Shown here: in pieces, positions 12,876 through 23,575 of the stretch
Numbering within the stretch: position 1 is the first letter of the stretch
Layout of the letters: every line of letters starts with the position of its first letter
Assembly: GCA_000733355.1 (NCBI GenBank)
Contig: JNVV01000015.1
Location: forward strand, 664,663 to 728,662
DNA: 64,000 nucleotides
Source: Falciphora oryzae
Taxonomy: Eukaryota > Ascomycota > Sordariomycetes > Magnaporthales > Magnaporthaceae
Direction of reading: 5' to 3'
Made by a program: the position numbers and the translations under genes
Notes under the pieces: model-generated
What the model was told of the DNA's origin: nothing
The model's input: only the letters and a program-made list of their open reading frames with translations
The model's database searches: none

Positions 12876-13761
12876 TATCCGCAGGCGTGTAGCCGAAGCA
12901 TTGGCTTGTATGCTCTGTATGTGGCAGAGTAGTGGTTGCGTTGAATAAGAGAATTAGACGTCATGCAGCCTAGCCACATGTTGGGGAGTGTGGCTCTGTG
13001 GCTAGTGTTTGTCTCTAGCAGCGGCGGAGATGGCGCGTCAAATTTGAGATGGGGCTTGCGCTCTGACCAGGGCCATTTACAGGGGGCGGTAAGGTCCAGC
13101 CGGGAAGGTCAAGGGGCACCTCCACTCCACTTTCCGACCACGACCTCACCTCGACTTCCCGCGTGGTCCCTTGGGTTCGCCGTCGTGTGATATTCAAGTT
13201 GTCCAAGACCCAGGGAGCTCGCCGCAATTCCTGTCGTTTTTGCCCTAGCCACCTCAGCCGCCCAGGATTGCCAGCCTGCGGGTAAAAAAATAGCCCTCTC
13301 CTTTTTTTCGTGTGCGACTTTGCCTGGTGCTCGGGGAGCCCCTTCGGACTTGAATCAAGCCGCGCGCAGCTCCCGCAACCCCTCGATTCGCCCGACCGCC
13401 TCGTCATCCCGATCGCTGTGCCGCCAGCCGCCAGCTCCCACGATTCGACGCCGCCCGCCGAGCCGCACGCACACCCCTGCACTCCACGATTTTGCCAGAC
13501 CTCTTCCCCGGATTCTGTGAAACGATTCGGGGGTAGCAACAGCGCGCAGCTTCTTTTGAAACGCCAGTGGTTGACTAGCACTAGGAGCCGCTCACCGCAC
13601 GCCTGAAAAAGAGCCAGGCGGAGAGCGTGTCTTTTGCTGCGGGTGTCCCGGGAGGGATCACGACGACGACGACGACGACGACGAAGAATACGAATACGAA
13701 CCGCACCTCGAACCAAGGCTACAACTAGCGGCGCACCCACCGCGGGTAGCCACGGGCAAAG
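12876..13761. promoter_or_regulatory. Divergent promoter region, NDUFAF5-like / AP-2 alpha
   Basis: An 886-nt interval between outward-facing start codons. Just upstream of the AP-2 alpha ATG is an (ACG)n trinucleotide repeat at about 13660-13684 within the presumed 5' UTR. No gene is seen. Confidence 0.5.
13660..13684. repeat. ACG trinucleotide repeat
   Basis: Eight perfect units in the presumed 5' UTR of the AP-2 alpha gene. Confidence 0.8.
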
Positions 13762-16700
13762 ATGTCGTCCACGGCGGCCGGCTTCCTCGGCCGCTCGAGC
13801 AGCAGCAACGCCAACATGCGCGGGCTGGTGCAGTTCATCGCGGACCTGCGCAACGCCCGCGCGCGCGAGCTCGAGGAGAAGCGCATCAACAAGGAGCTGG
13901 CCAACATCAGGCAAAAGTTCAAGGACGGCAGCCTGAGCGGCTACCACAAGAAGAAATACGTCTGCAAGCTGCTCTACATCTACATCCTCGGCTGGAACGT
14001 CGACTTTGGCCACCTCGAGGCCGTCAACCTCATCTCGGCCAACAAGTACTCGGAGAAGCAGATCGGCTATCTGGCCATGACCCTGTTCCTGCATGAGAAG
14101 CACGAGCTGCTCCACCTCGTCGTCAACAGCATACGCAAGGACCTGCTCGACCACAACGAGCTCTTCAACTGCCTCGCCCTGCACGCCATCGCCAACGTCG
14201 GCTCGAGGGAGATGGGCGAGGCGCTCAGTGGAGAAGTCCACAGGTTATTAATATCGCCGTAAGCATGGCCTTCCCCTTCGGCAGCCTTCCTTGCTACCGG
14301 ACGTTGGGTAACGCGGCTAACACGTCCCTTCGCACAGAACGTCCAAGTCGTTTGTCAAGAAGAAAGCCGCCCTCACTCTCCTGCGTTTGTATCGGAAGCA
14401 CCCCGACATAGTCCAGCCCCAATGGGCCGAGAGGATAATATCTCTCATGGACGATGTGGACCTCGGAGTCGCTCTGTCCGTCGCATCGCTGGTGGCTGCC
14501 CTTGCCCAGGACAGCCCGGAGCAGTACAAGGGCGCCTACGTCAAGGCCGCCCTGAGGCTCAAGAAGGTTGTTATTGACGGCGATTACACGGGCGACTATC
14601 TGTACTACAAGGTCCCCTGTCCGTGGATCCAGGTAAAGCTCCTGAGGTTGCTTCAGTACTTTCCTCCATCAGGTAAGTGGTTTACAGGAGTACCCAACTA
14701 CACGGCGTCTCCAGTCTTGCTAACAGCCGCTGTTCCTCCCTGCAGAGGATAGCCATGTCCGCGACTTGATACGGGAGTCGCTGCAGAAGATACTTAATCT
14801 TGCTCTGGAAACCAACAAGAACGTGCAGCAGAACAACGCCCAGAATGCGGTGCTTTTTGAGGCTATTAACCTCATCATCCATCTGGACACGGAGCACGCT
14901 CTCATGAAGCAGATATCGTCAAGACTCGGCAGGTTCATCCAGTCTCGGGAAACCAACGTCCGCTACCTCGGGCTCGAGGCCATGACGCACCTTGCTTCCC
15001 GCGCCGATACTCTGGATCCCATCAAGCAGCACCAGGAGGTCATCCTGGGCTCGCTCAAGGACCGCGATATCAGCGTGAGGAGAAAGGGTCTCGACCTACT
15101 CTACAGCATGTGCGACTCGACCAACGCTCAGGTCATTGTCGGCGAGCTGTTGCATTACCTGCAGAACGCCGACTTTGCCATCCGTGAGGAGATGGTTCTG
15201 AAGATTGCCATTCTGACAGAGAAGTACGCCACCGATGTGCAGTGGTACGTCGACATATCGCTGCGGCTGATCGCCATGGCTGGCGACCACGTGAGCGACG
15301 AGGTCTGGCAGCGCGTCATCCAGATCGTCACCAATAATGAGGAGCTTCAGGTCTATGCCGCCCAGACGTCACTGCAGTACCTGCGCCAGGACCACTGCCA
15401 CGAGACGCTGGTCAAGATCGGGACCTACATTCTTGGCGAGTTTGGCCACCTGATAGCCGAGGAGAAGGGTTGCAGCCCCATCGAGCAGTTCATGGCGCTG
15501 GAGAGCAAGCTTGCCGCAACCTCGTCCTTCACGCGCGCCATGATCCTGTCGTGCTTTGTCAAGTTTGTCAACCTTTTCCCCGAGATCAAGCCGCAGCTGG
15601 TGCATGTCTTCGATGTCTACAGCCATACGCTGGACTCGGAGCTCCAACAGCGGGCGTGCGAGTACCTGGCACTGGCGAGCCTCCCGACTGATGACCTGCT
15701 CCGGACGCTGTGCGACGAGATGCCGCCATTCCCGGAGCGCCAGTCGGCCCTCCTGTCTCGCCTGCACCAGAAGCACGCGAACACCAGCGACAAGCGGACA
15801 TGGGTCGTCGGCGGCAAGGACGCCAACGCGGACGCCTCGGAGCTGAACATGGTTAAGAACCCCGGTCTTAAGAGGACATTCAGCTCCAACGGCCCTGCTC
15901 AGGCCAACGGCAACGGCCTCTCTAACGGGGCTAACGGGAAGGCGGGGGCGTCGTCGGACCTGGCCGGGCTGGACATGAACACCGAGAAGCCGACCAAGCT
16001 GCCCAACCTTGCGAGCGCGGCGCACCTGTCGCCCGGGTGGCAGAAGGGCTACGACCGGCTGATGCTCCGGGCGGACGGCGTGCTGTTCGAGGACGGACAG
16101 CTGCAGGTCGGGGTCCGGTCCGAGTACCGTGGCGAGATGGCGTGCCTGATTCTGTACTTTATGAACAAGACGCCCGCGCCCGTCAGCTCCTTCACGACGA
16201 CGCTGGACATGGACGAGAACGAAAAGGACGCGCTGGGCATGGACGTCAAGAGCCTGCCCGAGAGCACGCTCTCGCACCAAGGGCAGTCGCAGCAGGTCAT
16301 CATGTTCCAGGCGCGCCGGACGTTCGAGAAGAGCCCGACGATGCGCATCAGCTACCTGGCCGGCGCGCTGCAGGCCGTGACGCTCAAGCTGCCGGTTGCG
16401 GTGCACAAGTTCATGGATCCCGCAGACCTGTCGGCCGAGGACTTCTTCAAGCGCTGGAAGCAGATCGGCGGCGCGCCCCGCGAGGCGCAGCAGATCGTCA
16501 ACCTGGTGCCCGGCGCCAGGGAGAACGGCAGGGAGATCCACGAGGGCTTCGTCCGCAAGGTGCTCGAGGGCTTCAGGTGGGGGCTGCTGCCAGGCGTCGA
16601 CCCCAATCAGAAGAACTTTGTGGGCGCCAGCGTGCTGCACACGACGGCAGGTGGGAAGTTTGGGTGTCTGCTGAGGCTGGAGCCCAACTATGCGTCACAG

Positions 16701-16972
16701 GTGAGTTTCCTTCTTGTACCGTCTTTCGTTGATTGTTTATTGGATATTGCTTATTGACAGACGTTCCGATGCAGGCTGTCCGAGTCACCATCAGAGCCAC
16801 GGACGACAGCGTGCCGCCGGTGCTGCTCAAGCTCATGGAGGAGCAGCTGTCGCAGGGCGTGTCGACGCTGCCGGAGCCGACTGTGGCGCCGACGCCGAGG
16901 GAGATCTCGGATGCGTTCAGCAACATCATGGTCGTTTCGGATGCCGACCGTATGAGCCGGATGCCGTCGTGA
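13762..16972 (+). CDS. APL3: AP-2 adaptor complex subunit alpha
   Basis: Four exons: 13762-14258, 14338-14672, 14746-16700 and 16775-16972; introns of 79, 73 and 74 nt; about 994 aa. Residues 1 to ~600 are the armadillo-like adaptin trunk. It starts with the alpha-specific [18 protein letters not shown] and continues with [22 protein letters not shown] and [12 protein letters not shown] Ser/Asn/Gly-rich hinge lies near residues 680-740, followed by an alpha-adaptin appendage (sandwich plus platform). Alpha adaptin binds PIP2 and accessory factors in clathrin-mediated endocytosis at the plasma membrane. The first ATG has no good upstream alternative. Length is normal for the family. Confidence 0.95.
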
Positions 16973-17861
16973 GGGTGTTTTGGTCAATATTTTTTTGTTG
17001 TTCTTCTTTGCGAGACCTACATTCGTGGTGTGTGCGTGCGCGGGGGAAAGACCTTATTGCTTGGTTATCTACGGAGCGCCTACTCGTATTTTTTTTTCTT
17101 GCGATTTGGTTGGTTTGGACCTATAGCTGCATTCTCTCCGTCCTGTTTTTGTTGCTCAGAAAAGAAAAAAGCAAGAGCGGGCACCTCGGAAGAAAAAGAA
17201 ATGATCACCTAATATGTATCTAACGCGTCATCTCTCTTTGAGTAGGTGGTATATATCAACTACCATTTGGAGCTGGAGCTTGATGTTTTGGCGTGCCTAT
17301 TGGTGATGCTGTATCGTTGGGTTGCTGGTGGTGCTGGTGGTGATGGGTGGCGTGCTCCAAGATGTCCCCCAGCAGCCATCATGGTCTGATATTGGGCTTC
17401 GCCCGCCGTGGGCACCTGGTGCCAATTGCTCCTGCCCTCTCTGTGGTCCCAAGCCCTTATAACCTATCGCCCAGCTTACCGTAGACATCGAACCCGGGCC
17501 TCCAAGGTGGTGTAACGAGTTATGAGGACCGGCCCCTTTAAAAGGGCCTAAACCTAAAACGAGGAGACTACGCCCGGATGTGCCTGGGTTCGAGCCCCAC
17601 TGGGGTCGAGGATCGGAGAAAACCACCGGGTTTCGTAACTGTCCACCCTCGAGGCTGGGCAGTGAGCTTTTGGTGTTTTTTTTTTTTCGTGTTCTTTTTT
17701 TGAAATGGGCCACAGCACAGACGTGTAAGCATGTCGCTTGGTGATATCTCGACGACACGGGCCTTTTTGAGGCTGAACGAATTAGGCGTGCTAACAGAAA
17801 AACTGTACACCCACCGCTTCCCGCTTTCCCCCCCTTCTTCGTTACCCTTTCTTCAACTCAT
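16973..17861. other. Convergent intergenic region with tRNA-like debris
   Basis: Lies between the stops of AP-2 alpha and the PLP-homeostasis gene. No protein gene is seen. It holds tRNA-like promoter-box motifs on both strands at about 17440-17640, a T-rich tract near 17680-17700, and short T-rich stretches that could serve as 3'-end signals. Confidence 0.5.
17440..17640. repeat. Possible tRNA-derived repeat remnants
   Basis: The + strand has a B-box-like GGTTCGAGCCC at 17587-17597. The opposite strand has a second, GGGTTCGATG, at about 17487-17497, preceded by a GGAGGCCC stretch resembling the one in the 21.3-kb element. Neither folds into an intact cloverleaf by eye. A T-run follows on the + strand. 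These may be decayed Pol III-transcribed short elements. Confidence 0.3.
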
Positions 17862-18596
17862 TCAAACAAGGATCTTGGCATCAGCCTTCGCCGGCCTCTC
17901 GCCAAAGATGGTGCTCCCGACGCGGACCTCGCCGCTGCCCATGGCGACGGCGCCCTCGAAGTCGTCGCTCATGCCCATGCTCAGCTCGAGCTCGTCCTCG
18001 GACGCCAGCCCCAGCTCTTTTGCCGCCAGCGCGCGCTGCTCTTTAAGGGTCACAAAGTCCTCGTTCTCGTTCTCCGGGGTCGTGACGCGCGACCGCGCGA
18101 TGGCGCCGATGGTCATGAGCCCCAGCAGGCGCAGGTTCGGGCAGTCGCGGGCCACGGCGGCGCAGAGGGCCACGGTGTCTGGGCCGGGGGCGCACCCGGA
18201 CTTGGAGTCCTCGCCTGAGGTGTTGACCTGGACGTGGACGTTGAGGGGCTCTGGGGTCTGGTCAGGGGTGGAGGAGCAGGAGGCGATGAGGTCGCCGCGC
18301 GTGCGGTCGAGCAGCTGCGCCTTCTTGAGCGAGTCGACGCTCGACACGCACCAGAGGTTGGGGACCTTGGCGAGCGTCTTGCAGTGCGTCGACTGCAGGC
18401 CGCCGATGAAGTGCCAGCGGATGGAGCGCGGGAGGAGCCCTGCCTTTTGGGCGAGCTCCTGGGCGTAGTTCTCGCCAAAGTGCACCTGCTGGGCTGGGCC
18501 GGTGTGCAGGGACAGGATGTCGTTGGCGGGCTTGAGCTTGGAGACGGCTACGAGGCGGACCTGTTTTGTTGTATAAGTTAATGGAAATTTATTTTC

Positions 18597-18631
<35 letters not shown>

Positions 18632-18855
18632 TATTTTGAGCGCGGACGAAAATCCGGGACAGAACAAAGCAAGAGAAGAAAAAGAAAAAAAGAAAAAAAG
18701 AAAAAAAGGAGAAGAAAAAGAAGGGAAAAAGAAAAAAAAGAAGCACGTACAGGCCTCCCTTTTGCGGCGTGTTGTATTCGCTCCGTCACGCCGCGGATCT
18801 GGTTGGCCAGAGCCAGGGCTCTCTCGGGCGCGACCTTCATCTCGGTCTCGCTCAT
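17862..18855 (-). CDS. YggS/PLPBP-type pyridoxal-phosphate homeostasis protein
   Basis: Two exons, 18751-18855 and 17862-18560, joined over a 190-nt intron; about 267 aa, normal for the family. The fold type III PLP-binding barrel is recognised by LVAVSKLKPANDI (Lys43 is the expected PLP Schiff-base lysine), FGENYAQEL, WHFIGGLQSTHCKTL, LLGLMTIG, and the end SMGMSDDFEGAVAMGSGEVRVGSTIFG, here cited only in part. These proteins buffer PLP and affect amino-acid balance; yeast YBL036C is the counterpart. The intron contains a 32-nt homopolymer T run (+ strand) and a purine-rich AAAAAG region, unusual for its size. The ATG at 18855 precedes a helix typical of the family. Confidence 0.93.
18599..18630. 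repeat. 32-nt poly(T) homopolymer in intron
   Basis: Uninterrupted T run on the + strand (A on the coding strand) inside the single intron of the PLP-homeostasis gene. A second broken AG-rich region follows at 18666-18740. The exact length may be a sequencing artefact. Confidence 0.85.
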
Positions 18856-20201
18856 CTCCCCTCTTCACTCGACTCGCGTGTGTGTGGCTTTTTTTTTTTT
18901 TTCTTTTTTTTTTTCTTTTTCTCGGTGCTGCAACACCGACGCGCAGAGGGTAGGAACTGCGGGAGGCCGATAAGACGTGGCTGCAGGTTGCAGGTTTGCA
19001 GGGGCAACAGACAAGGCAGCTGGCGGTTCGATAAACTGGTGGGGTTGTCGTCCGACGTTCGAGCTAAGCACAAACCCGTCACGGGCAAGATCTTCCTGCT
19101 GCGAATAAGCAAAGTGGGGGTGGGGCGCCCCTGTGGGCCGTTTTTCGCGGAGCCGCACCGACTTAAACCTGACCTCGTCCCAAGTTGCCAACCAGTCAGG
19201 GGCCTTTTTATACGCTGTTGGCTGTTGCTGTGGCCGTTTGCCGTTTTGCCGTCCTCCCGTTTTCCTCCTCTGTCGTTGTTGCACTGCGTCTCGAATTTCA
19301 AGTGATTCACCGTCGCACAATAGATTTAGTGCAAATGGCCGTGGACACGAGCCCGGATTTTGACGTCGGAGCTTTCTGCCCTGTCTCCCAATCACGGTCG
19401 AAGCCTCTGAGCGTGGCTGGGTCGTGATGTGCGACGCCAGCTCACCTCTTTCACCAGCTGGGCTGGATTGTTTTTAAAGATGAAAGATGCTTAGCTTGGT
19501 CGTTCATTCCCTTCCATCTCTTTTTTCCCCTTCCTTAGTTCAGACGAAATGCTGTGCTTCCACTGTTTCTTCATTCAATATGCCCCTTTGTGCTCCGCCA
19601 TTCTTTCATTCAATGTTCATCCGCCCATCTGGCCTGTTCCTCTGTCCGATCGCGACCTTAAACAACACCTGGCCTCGATTTCCTCCCTCGGCGGCTAGCG
19701 GCTGGACTGCGAAGCCGTCGCCATGGATGCCCGACGAGGCCGTCATGCAGACGACAGGCTTGCATTCTTGGCTCGCCGGGTGGCTCCTCGTGACTCCTCC
19801 GGCAGTGTCCAGATCTGGATCGCAGTCGCAGTGAATTGTTTCGGCTCCCTCACAGCAAGGACGGTGGAGCTGTCGAGCGTTGGAGCCCATCCTGCCCTCA
19901 TAGTCCGTCTGCTTTGTGCAACTAACCCTTGTCCTGCGTATTTATTCGAGCCGGTCCAGTTCATTATTCGCCTAGTCTGAACCAGACAATGGCTTCTACC
20001 CTCGAGAGTCCACAAGAATCTGGAGGAGACATTCTGAAGGTCATAAATACCCTGTTTCTGCAGCTCTGATCCTGTCTTTCAGCCCAACTCGTCTCCTTTT
20101 GGCAGTCATCTCTGCCACCCCCTCGTCTCTATACATCAGAGTGCACCCGGCCCCCAGCTTCGGCACAAATATCCGTCGGCCAGTCCTTCTTCGTACCTAC
20201 G
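18856..20201. other. Intergenic, divergent promoters
   Basis: Separates the start codons of the PLP-homeostasis gene (-) and the Cys-rich protein gene (+). T-rich tracts at about 18889-18918. No gene recognised. Confidence 0.5.
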
Positions 20202-20834
20202 ATGGAGTACATCAAGCGATCGCTGGAAGTTCTTGGCCTTAGTGCGGAAGCCACACCAACCACCGGAGACACCTCCTCATCCGGCCAGAGCACAGCCGCC
20301 ACGGGGCCCCAAGACCAAGTCGGCCCAGACGGCAAAAGAAAGTGCAGCTTCTTCGACGACGAGCGCAATGAGCCGCACCCAGAATGCTGCAAGTGCGGCC
20401 ACATCCTCAAGAAGCCGCCGCCCTGCATGTGCGATCTCTGCCATGCACTGAACTTCCCGGTGCCCTCGGGGGTCGCGACGCCTGAGCAGGGGGCGGGGAG
20501 CAGCGTGCAATCATCAACGACACAGGCGCCCCAGACCGGCCGGGACGTAATGGTGCCCGCATCGATCCGCCGCCGGCAGGCAAGCGATGACCAGCAAGGA
20601 CGACTGCTACAGCAGGCCAGCAGCAGCACGAATGGTACCACAACATCTGAGGACTGGGTTCGGGTGGACCTGGCGACGCTGGACGGAATTCTTGGTCCCG
20701 ATCCGGCGGGTGCTGACGACGAGAGCCGGAAGCTTCAGGAAAAGGAGGAGGAAGTGGCCGAGACGACATGGCGGGCCTCCCGAAGCCGTCCTTGGGCGCC
20801 GTGCGAGCCCATGAGTGGTGTCAGTGAGCGCTGA
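20202..20834 (+). CDS. Hypothetical Cys-rich protein
   Basis: Single-exon open frame of 210 aa from an ATG after a plausible pyrimidine-rich leader. I do not recognise the family. It begins with an amphipathic segment (MEYIKRSLEVLGL), then a Ser/Thr/Gly-rich linker. A cysteine cluster follows at residues 48-80: Cys48, then CCKC (62-65), then CMCDLC (75-80). The remainder is disordered, with an acidic coiled stretch near residues 175-190. The Cys spacing could bind one or two zinc ions, but no known finger matches exactly. No signal peptide or membrane segment is seen. Codon use is C/G-rich at third positions like the neighbours, which supports a real gene. Confidence 0.55.
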   Translation: MEYIKRSLEVLGLSAEATPTTGDTSSSGQSTAATGPQDQVGPDGKRKCSFFDDERNEPHPECCKCGHILKKPPPCMCDLCHALNFPVPSGVATPEQGAGSSVQSSTTQAPQTGRDVMVPASIRRRQASDDQQGRLLQQASSSTNGTTTSEDWVRVDLATLDGILGPDPAGADDESRKLQEKEEEVAETTWRASRSRPWAPCEPMSGVSER

Positions 20835-21201
20835 AGCAGAGCGCGAGGCCCCTGGCGCCAAGGGACGGAATGAGAGTTTGCTGACATGAATATTACGACC
20901 ATACCTGCTGTAATTGGATCACGACTATACTCGCACAAGTTGGAAAAAAATGTTGATAAGCAGGATTGTAAATACATTTAGTTCTGTATATACCAAAAAA
21001 AAAAAAAAAGAACCACGACCGACTCCCACGCGCATGTTTTCTTTTTTTTTTTTTTTTCCTTCTGCGCAGTCCCTATAAGAATTCAAAAATGTATCTAGGC
21101 CTAAAGCCCTCCTCAAAGACATCAAAAAAATTACATCTGGAGCTAGAAAGAAAGAAGTGAGGAAAAAAAAAGGCAAAAAGATAGGTAAGGAGGCCCCGGG
21201 C

Positions 21202-21287
21202 CCGAGCCTGGATAGGGCGGACCCTCCCCAGCGAGCCTGGGCAGGGCGCACCCTACCCAGGGGCCTGGAAAGGGCGAACCCTACCCA
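21202..21287. repeat. Three tandem copies of a ~29-bp unit
   Basis: Units at 21202-21230, 21231-21259 and 21260-21287 share the pattern GCCTGG-N-AGGGCG-N-ACCCT-N-CCCA with a few substitutions each. They abut the tRNA-like hairpin at 21308-21370. Confidence 0.85.
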
Positions 21288-21370
21288 GACTCGAACCCGG
21301 GGCCTCCCCCGGGAGCGTGAGCGCTCGGTTAGAGGCCGCGGCCTTTAACCAACCGCCCACGCTCCCGGGA
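21288..21370 (-). repeat. tRNA-like / SINE-like element with strong hairpin
   Basis: Read on the minus strand, an A-box-like GGTTAAAGGCC is followed by a B-box-like GGTTCGAGTCT, in the order and rough spacing of a Pol III promoter. The acceptor stem does not pair, so this is not a functional tRNA by eye. On the + strand, CCCGGGAGCGTG (21308-21319) is an exact inverted copy of CACGCTCCCGGG (21358-21369), enclosing a second near-palindrome around AGGCCGCGGCCT. The adjoining 29-bp tandem repeats and T-rich end (minus strand) resemble a tRNA-derived SINE body. Confidence 0.45.
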
Positions 21371-21721
21371 TAATTTGTTGAGAGGGACAGCACCGGGTCG
21401 AGCTTATCAAGGGGAGAGCCCTCCTCCCTCGGGGGGCCACCTGGGTCAATGGGCGAGTCCCCCGCTTTACAGACTCGGCCCAGCGGCACGACGCCGCTTG
21501 CTATTGGGATCAGGCAAACCAAAGTTCGGACGAACGCCGGTTGCGCTGAGGCCATCGTCTGATTGTCGGGTACATACAAAAACGAGCAACAGCCACCAAA
21601 AACAAAGAGTTATACCAAAACGCCATCCCATCTCCCCTCCATCCCAATTTTGGTGTTTTATACAAAAAAGAAAACCGGAGGCGCTTTCCTGTCCCCACGC
21701 GACACAAACAATCCAAACAAT

Positions 21722-23575
21722 CTAAATCATCTCCCACCCATCCGGCACATCGTCATCCGCCTCATGGTCGTCGTCTCGCCCGTGCGGCAAGTCCTCATCT
21801 AGCACCTCCCACTCGCACGACGCGGCCCGGCTGCCCATCTTCCCCACCCCCTCCTCATCCGCCTCCTTCCCGTCCCTCGCACACCTCTTAGCCTCCGCCG
21901 CCTGGCCGCCCAGCTTCTCGATCATGCTGATCGCCGCGCCAAACATGTTGTCCGTGATGGCCGTCACGGCCTCGCCCAGCCCCATCTTGTTGTACGCCTC
22001 GGGCTCGGGCGGCTGCGGGTGCGCCCGGTCGAGCGCGAGCGTCTTGATGCCGTGCGTGGCCGCCAGGCCCCTCGCGGCGCTCGCCAGCGCGCCCGCCCGC
22101 TGCCGGTCGAACACGATGGCGGGGATCAGGTCGTTGACGTCGACCGACACCTTGCGCAGGACCCGGTCCCTGATGCCCGCCGGCATCGAGCCCTGCCACC
22201 GCCCGTAGATGAGCGGGTGGGGGAGCGACTGCCGGAAGCCCTTGTAGATGTCGAACCCCCACCCCCACGTGCCGCCGCCGCCGCTGCTACGGCCAAAGAC
22301 CAAGGGCGGCCGGGGTCCGTTGTCGCTGCCGGCGGCCCCTTTGTTATTGTTGTTGTAGTCGCCCCTGTTCCAGCCCTCGCCCTCAAGAGTGCCGTCCCCG
22401 ACGCCCTCGCCAAACGTGCCGTCCCCGAGCCCGTGGGCGCGCATGTCGCCCGCGGCGGTGCCGGCCGAGTCCGCGTGCAGGTGCAGCGTGGCCCACGACA
22501 GGCGGTAGAAGTGGAAGCACATGAGGGCGAGGTCCGTGTAGTTGAGGCCCATGCGGGAGGCCGCCTTGCGCACCATCTGGGCGGCCGCGTCGGCGGCGCG
22601 CACCTGCGCGATGGACGGGTAGTGCAGGCTGCTGCTGTTGCGGTCGCTGCCTCTGCCATCGTCGTCGTCCCGCGGCCGGCACTCCTCGCAGCGCCACACA
22701 AAGTCGTACAGGCGCTTCGACATGCGCGCGAACGACTCGAGGCTCGCCGGCTTGACCGAGGCCAGCGTGGGGGGCTCGATCTTGTAGTCGAGGCACAGGA
22801 GGTACTCGACGATCAGGCGCAGGTCGTACGTCGTCGGCAGGGCCGGGAGCGGCGTGTCGATGTCGACGTGGGGCTTGCCGCTGATCGCCTCGGCGGTCGG
22901 GCCTTGCGGCGAGGCAGCAGCAGTGCCGCCGAACGCGATCAGGCCGTTCTCGGTGGGGAAGAATGTCTGCGTGACCTGGAGCGGGTTGTACGGCCGGCTC
23001 ATGTCGGGGAACCCGCCGGCGCACTCGCGGTCGAAGAACAGGATTGCTATCACCTGGAAGAGTAGCAGATGCTTCTCGTCCTCCTCGGTCTCTCCTCGAC
23101 GGACAAGCCATCTATAGTCGGATTTAGCAGGTAGTCCACTGTCTGGAGTGTTTCTACAGGACCGAGAAGGGCCGTCTAGAGCGAGCGAGGACGTGGAACA
23201 AAGAGCTGGGAAACTGGAGCATTGTAAAGCCTTGTCAAGTGACACGATCACCGAGGCTGTATCGTACTCAACTGACCTCGCATAGCTGGGGTAGACTTCA
23301 CGATGGATACGTTTTCCCGCGCGAGCCCAGTTCGGGTTGGGCGAGGGCTTGCTGGTGGCTACCTGGCATGCCTCGGTCTCAGGCCGCAGCGCTCGGCTCG
23401 GGCGTGAAGACATGGCGGCGGTGCTCGGCAGCCAGGCAGGTTCAGGGGGCTGTGGCCTAGGAACGATGTAGGCGTTGCCGTTTGGGGTCCGCTGCATTAC
23501 GCTGTGGACCCTTCTGACCTCTCCGATTATAACAGGAGGCCGTCGTCGATTTGGGCGGTCGTATGGCGGTGCCAT
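21722..23575 (-). CDS. Hypothetical protein, 617 aa
   Basis: One open frame from an ATG at 23575 to a TAG at 21722; I do not recognise the family. The C-terminal two thirds, from about FFDRECAGGFPDM onward, has strong C/G third-position bias and looks reliably coding. It contains a Gly/Asn-rich linker and an Asp/Glu-rich C-terminal tail. The stretch encoded around 23090-23290 has weaker codon bias and contains splice-like GTCAGT and CAG signals, so one or two in-frame introns may have been read through. A shorter model from the ATG at 23002 with separate upstream exons is possible. No signal peptide or membrane helix stands out, and I give no function. Confidence 0.6.
   Translation of the reverse strand: MAPPYDRPNRRRPPVIIGEVRRVHSVMQRTPNGNAYIVPRPQPPEPAWLPSTAAMSSRPSRALRPETEACQVATSKPSPNPNWARAGKRIHREVYPSYARSVEYDTASVIVSLDKALQCSSFPALCSTSSLALDGPSRSCRNTPDSGLPAKSDYRWLVRRGETEEDEKHLLLFQVIAILFFDRECAGGFPDMSRPYNPLQVTQTFFPTENGLIAFGGTAAASPQGPTAEAISGKPHVDIDTPLPALPTTYDLRLIVEYLLCLDYKIEPPTLASVKPASLESFARMSKRLYDFVWRCEECRPRDDDDGRGSDRNSSSLHYPSIAQVRAADAAAQMVRKAASRMGLNYTDLALMCFHFYRLSWATLHLHADSAGTAAGDMRAHGLGDGTFGEGVGDGTLEGEGWNRGDYNNNNKGAAGSDNGPRPPLVFGRSSGGGGTWGWGFDIYKGFRQSLPHPLIYGRWQGSMPAGIRDRVLRKVSVDVNDLIPAIVFDRQRAGALASAARGLAATHGIKTLALDRAHPQPPEPEAYNKMGLGEAVTAITDNMFGAAISMIEKLGGQAAEAKRCARDGKEADEEGVGKMGSRAASCEWEVLDEDLPHGRDDDHEADDDVPDGWEMI

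Larger units (their letters stand above)
20835..21721. other. Convergent intergenic region with tRNA-like hairpin element
   Basis: Lies between the 3' ends of the Cys-rich gene (+) and the 617-aa unknown (-). It contains poly(A) at about 20994-21009, poly(T) at about 21042-21057, a 29-bp tandem repeat and a long GC-rich hairpin (separate entries). Confidence 0.6.

Noticed and set aside
15369..16640. 423-codon open frame on the minus strand
   Set aside because: Antisense to AP-2 alpha exon 3, produced by high GC3 bias.
21288..21370. Functional tRNA gene
   Set aside because: The acceptor stem does not pair and the anticodon loop lacks the expected U33; only promoter-box-like segments remain.
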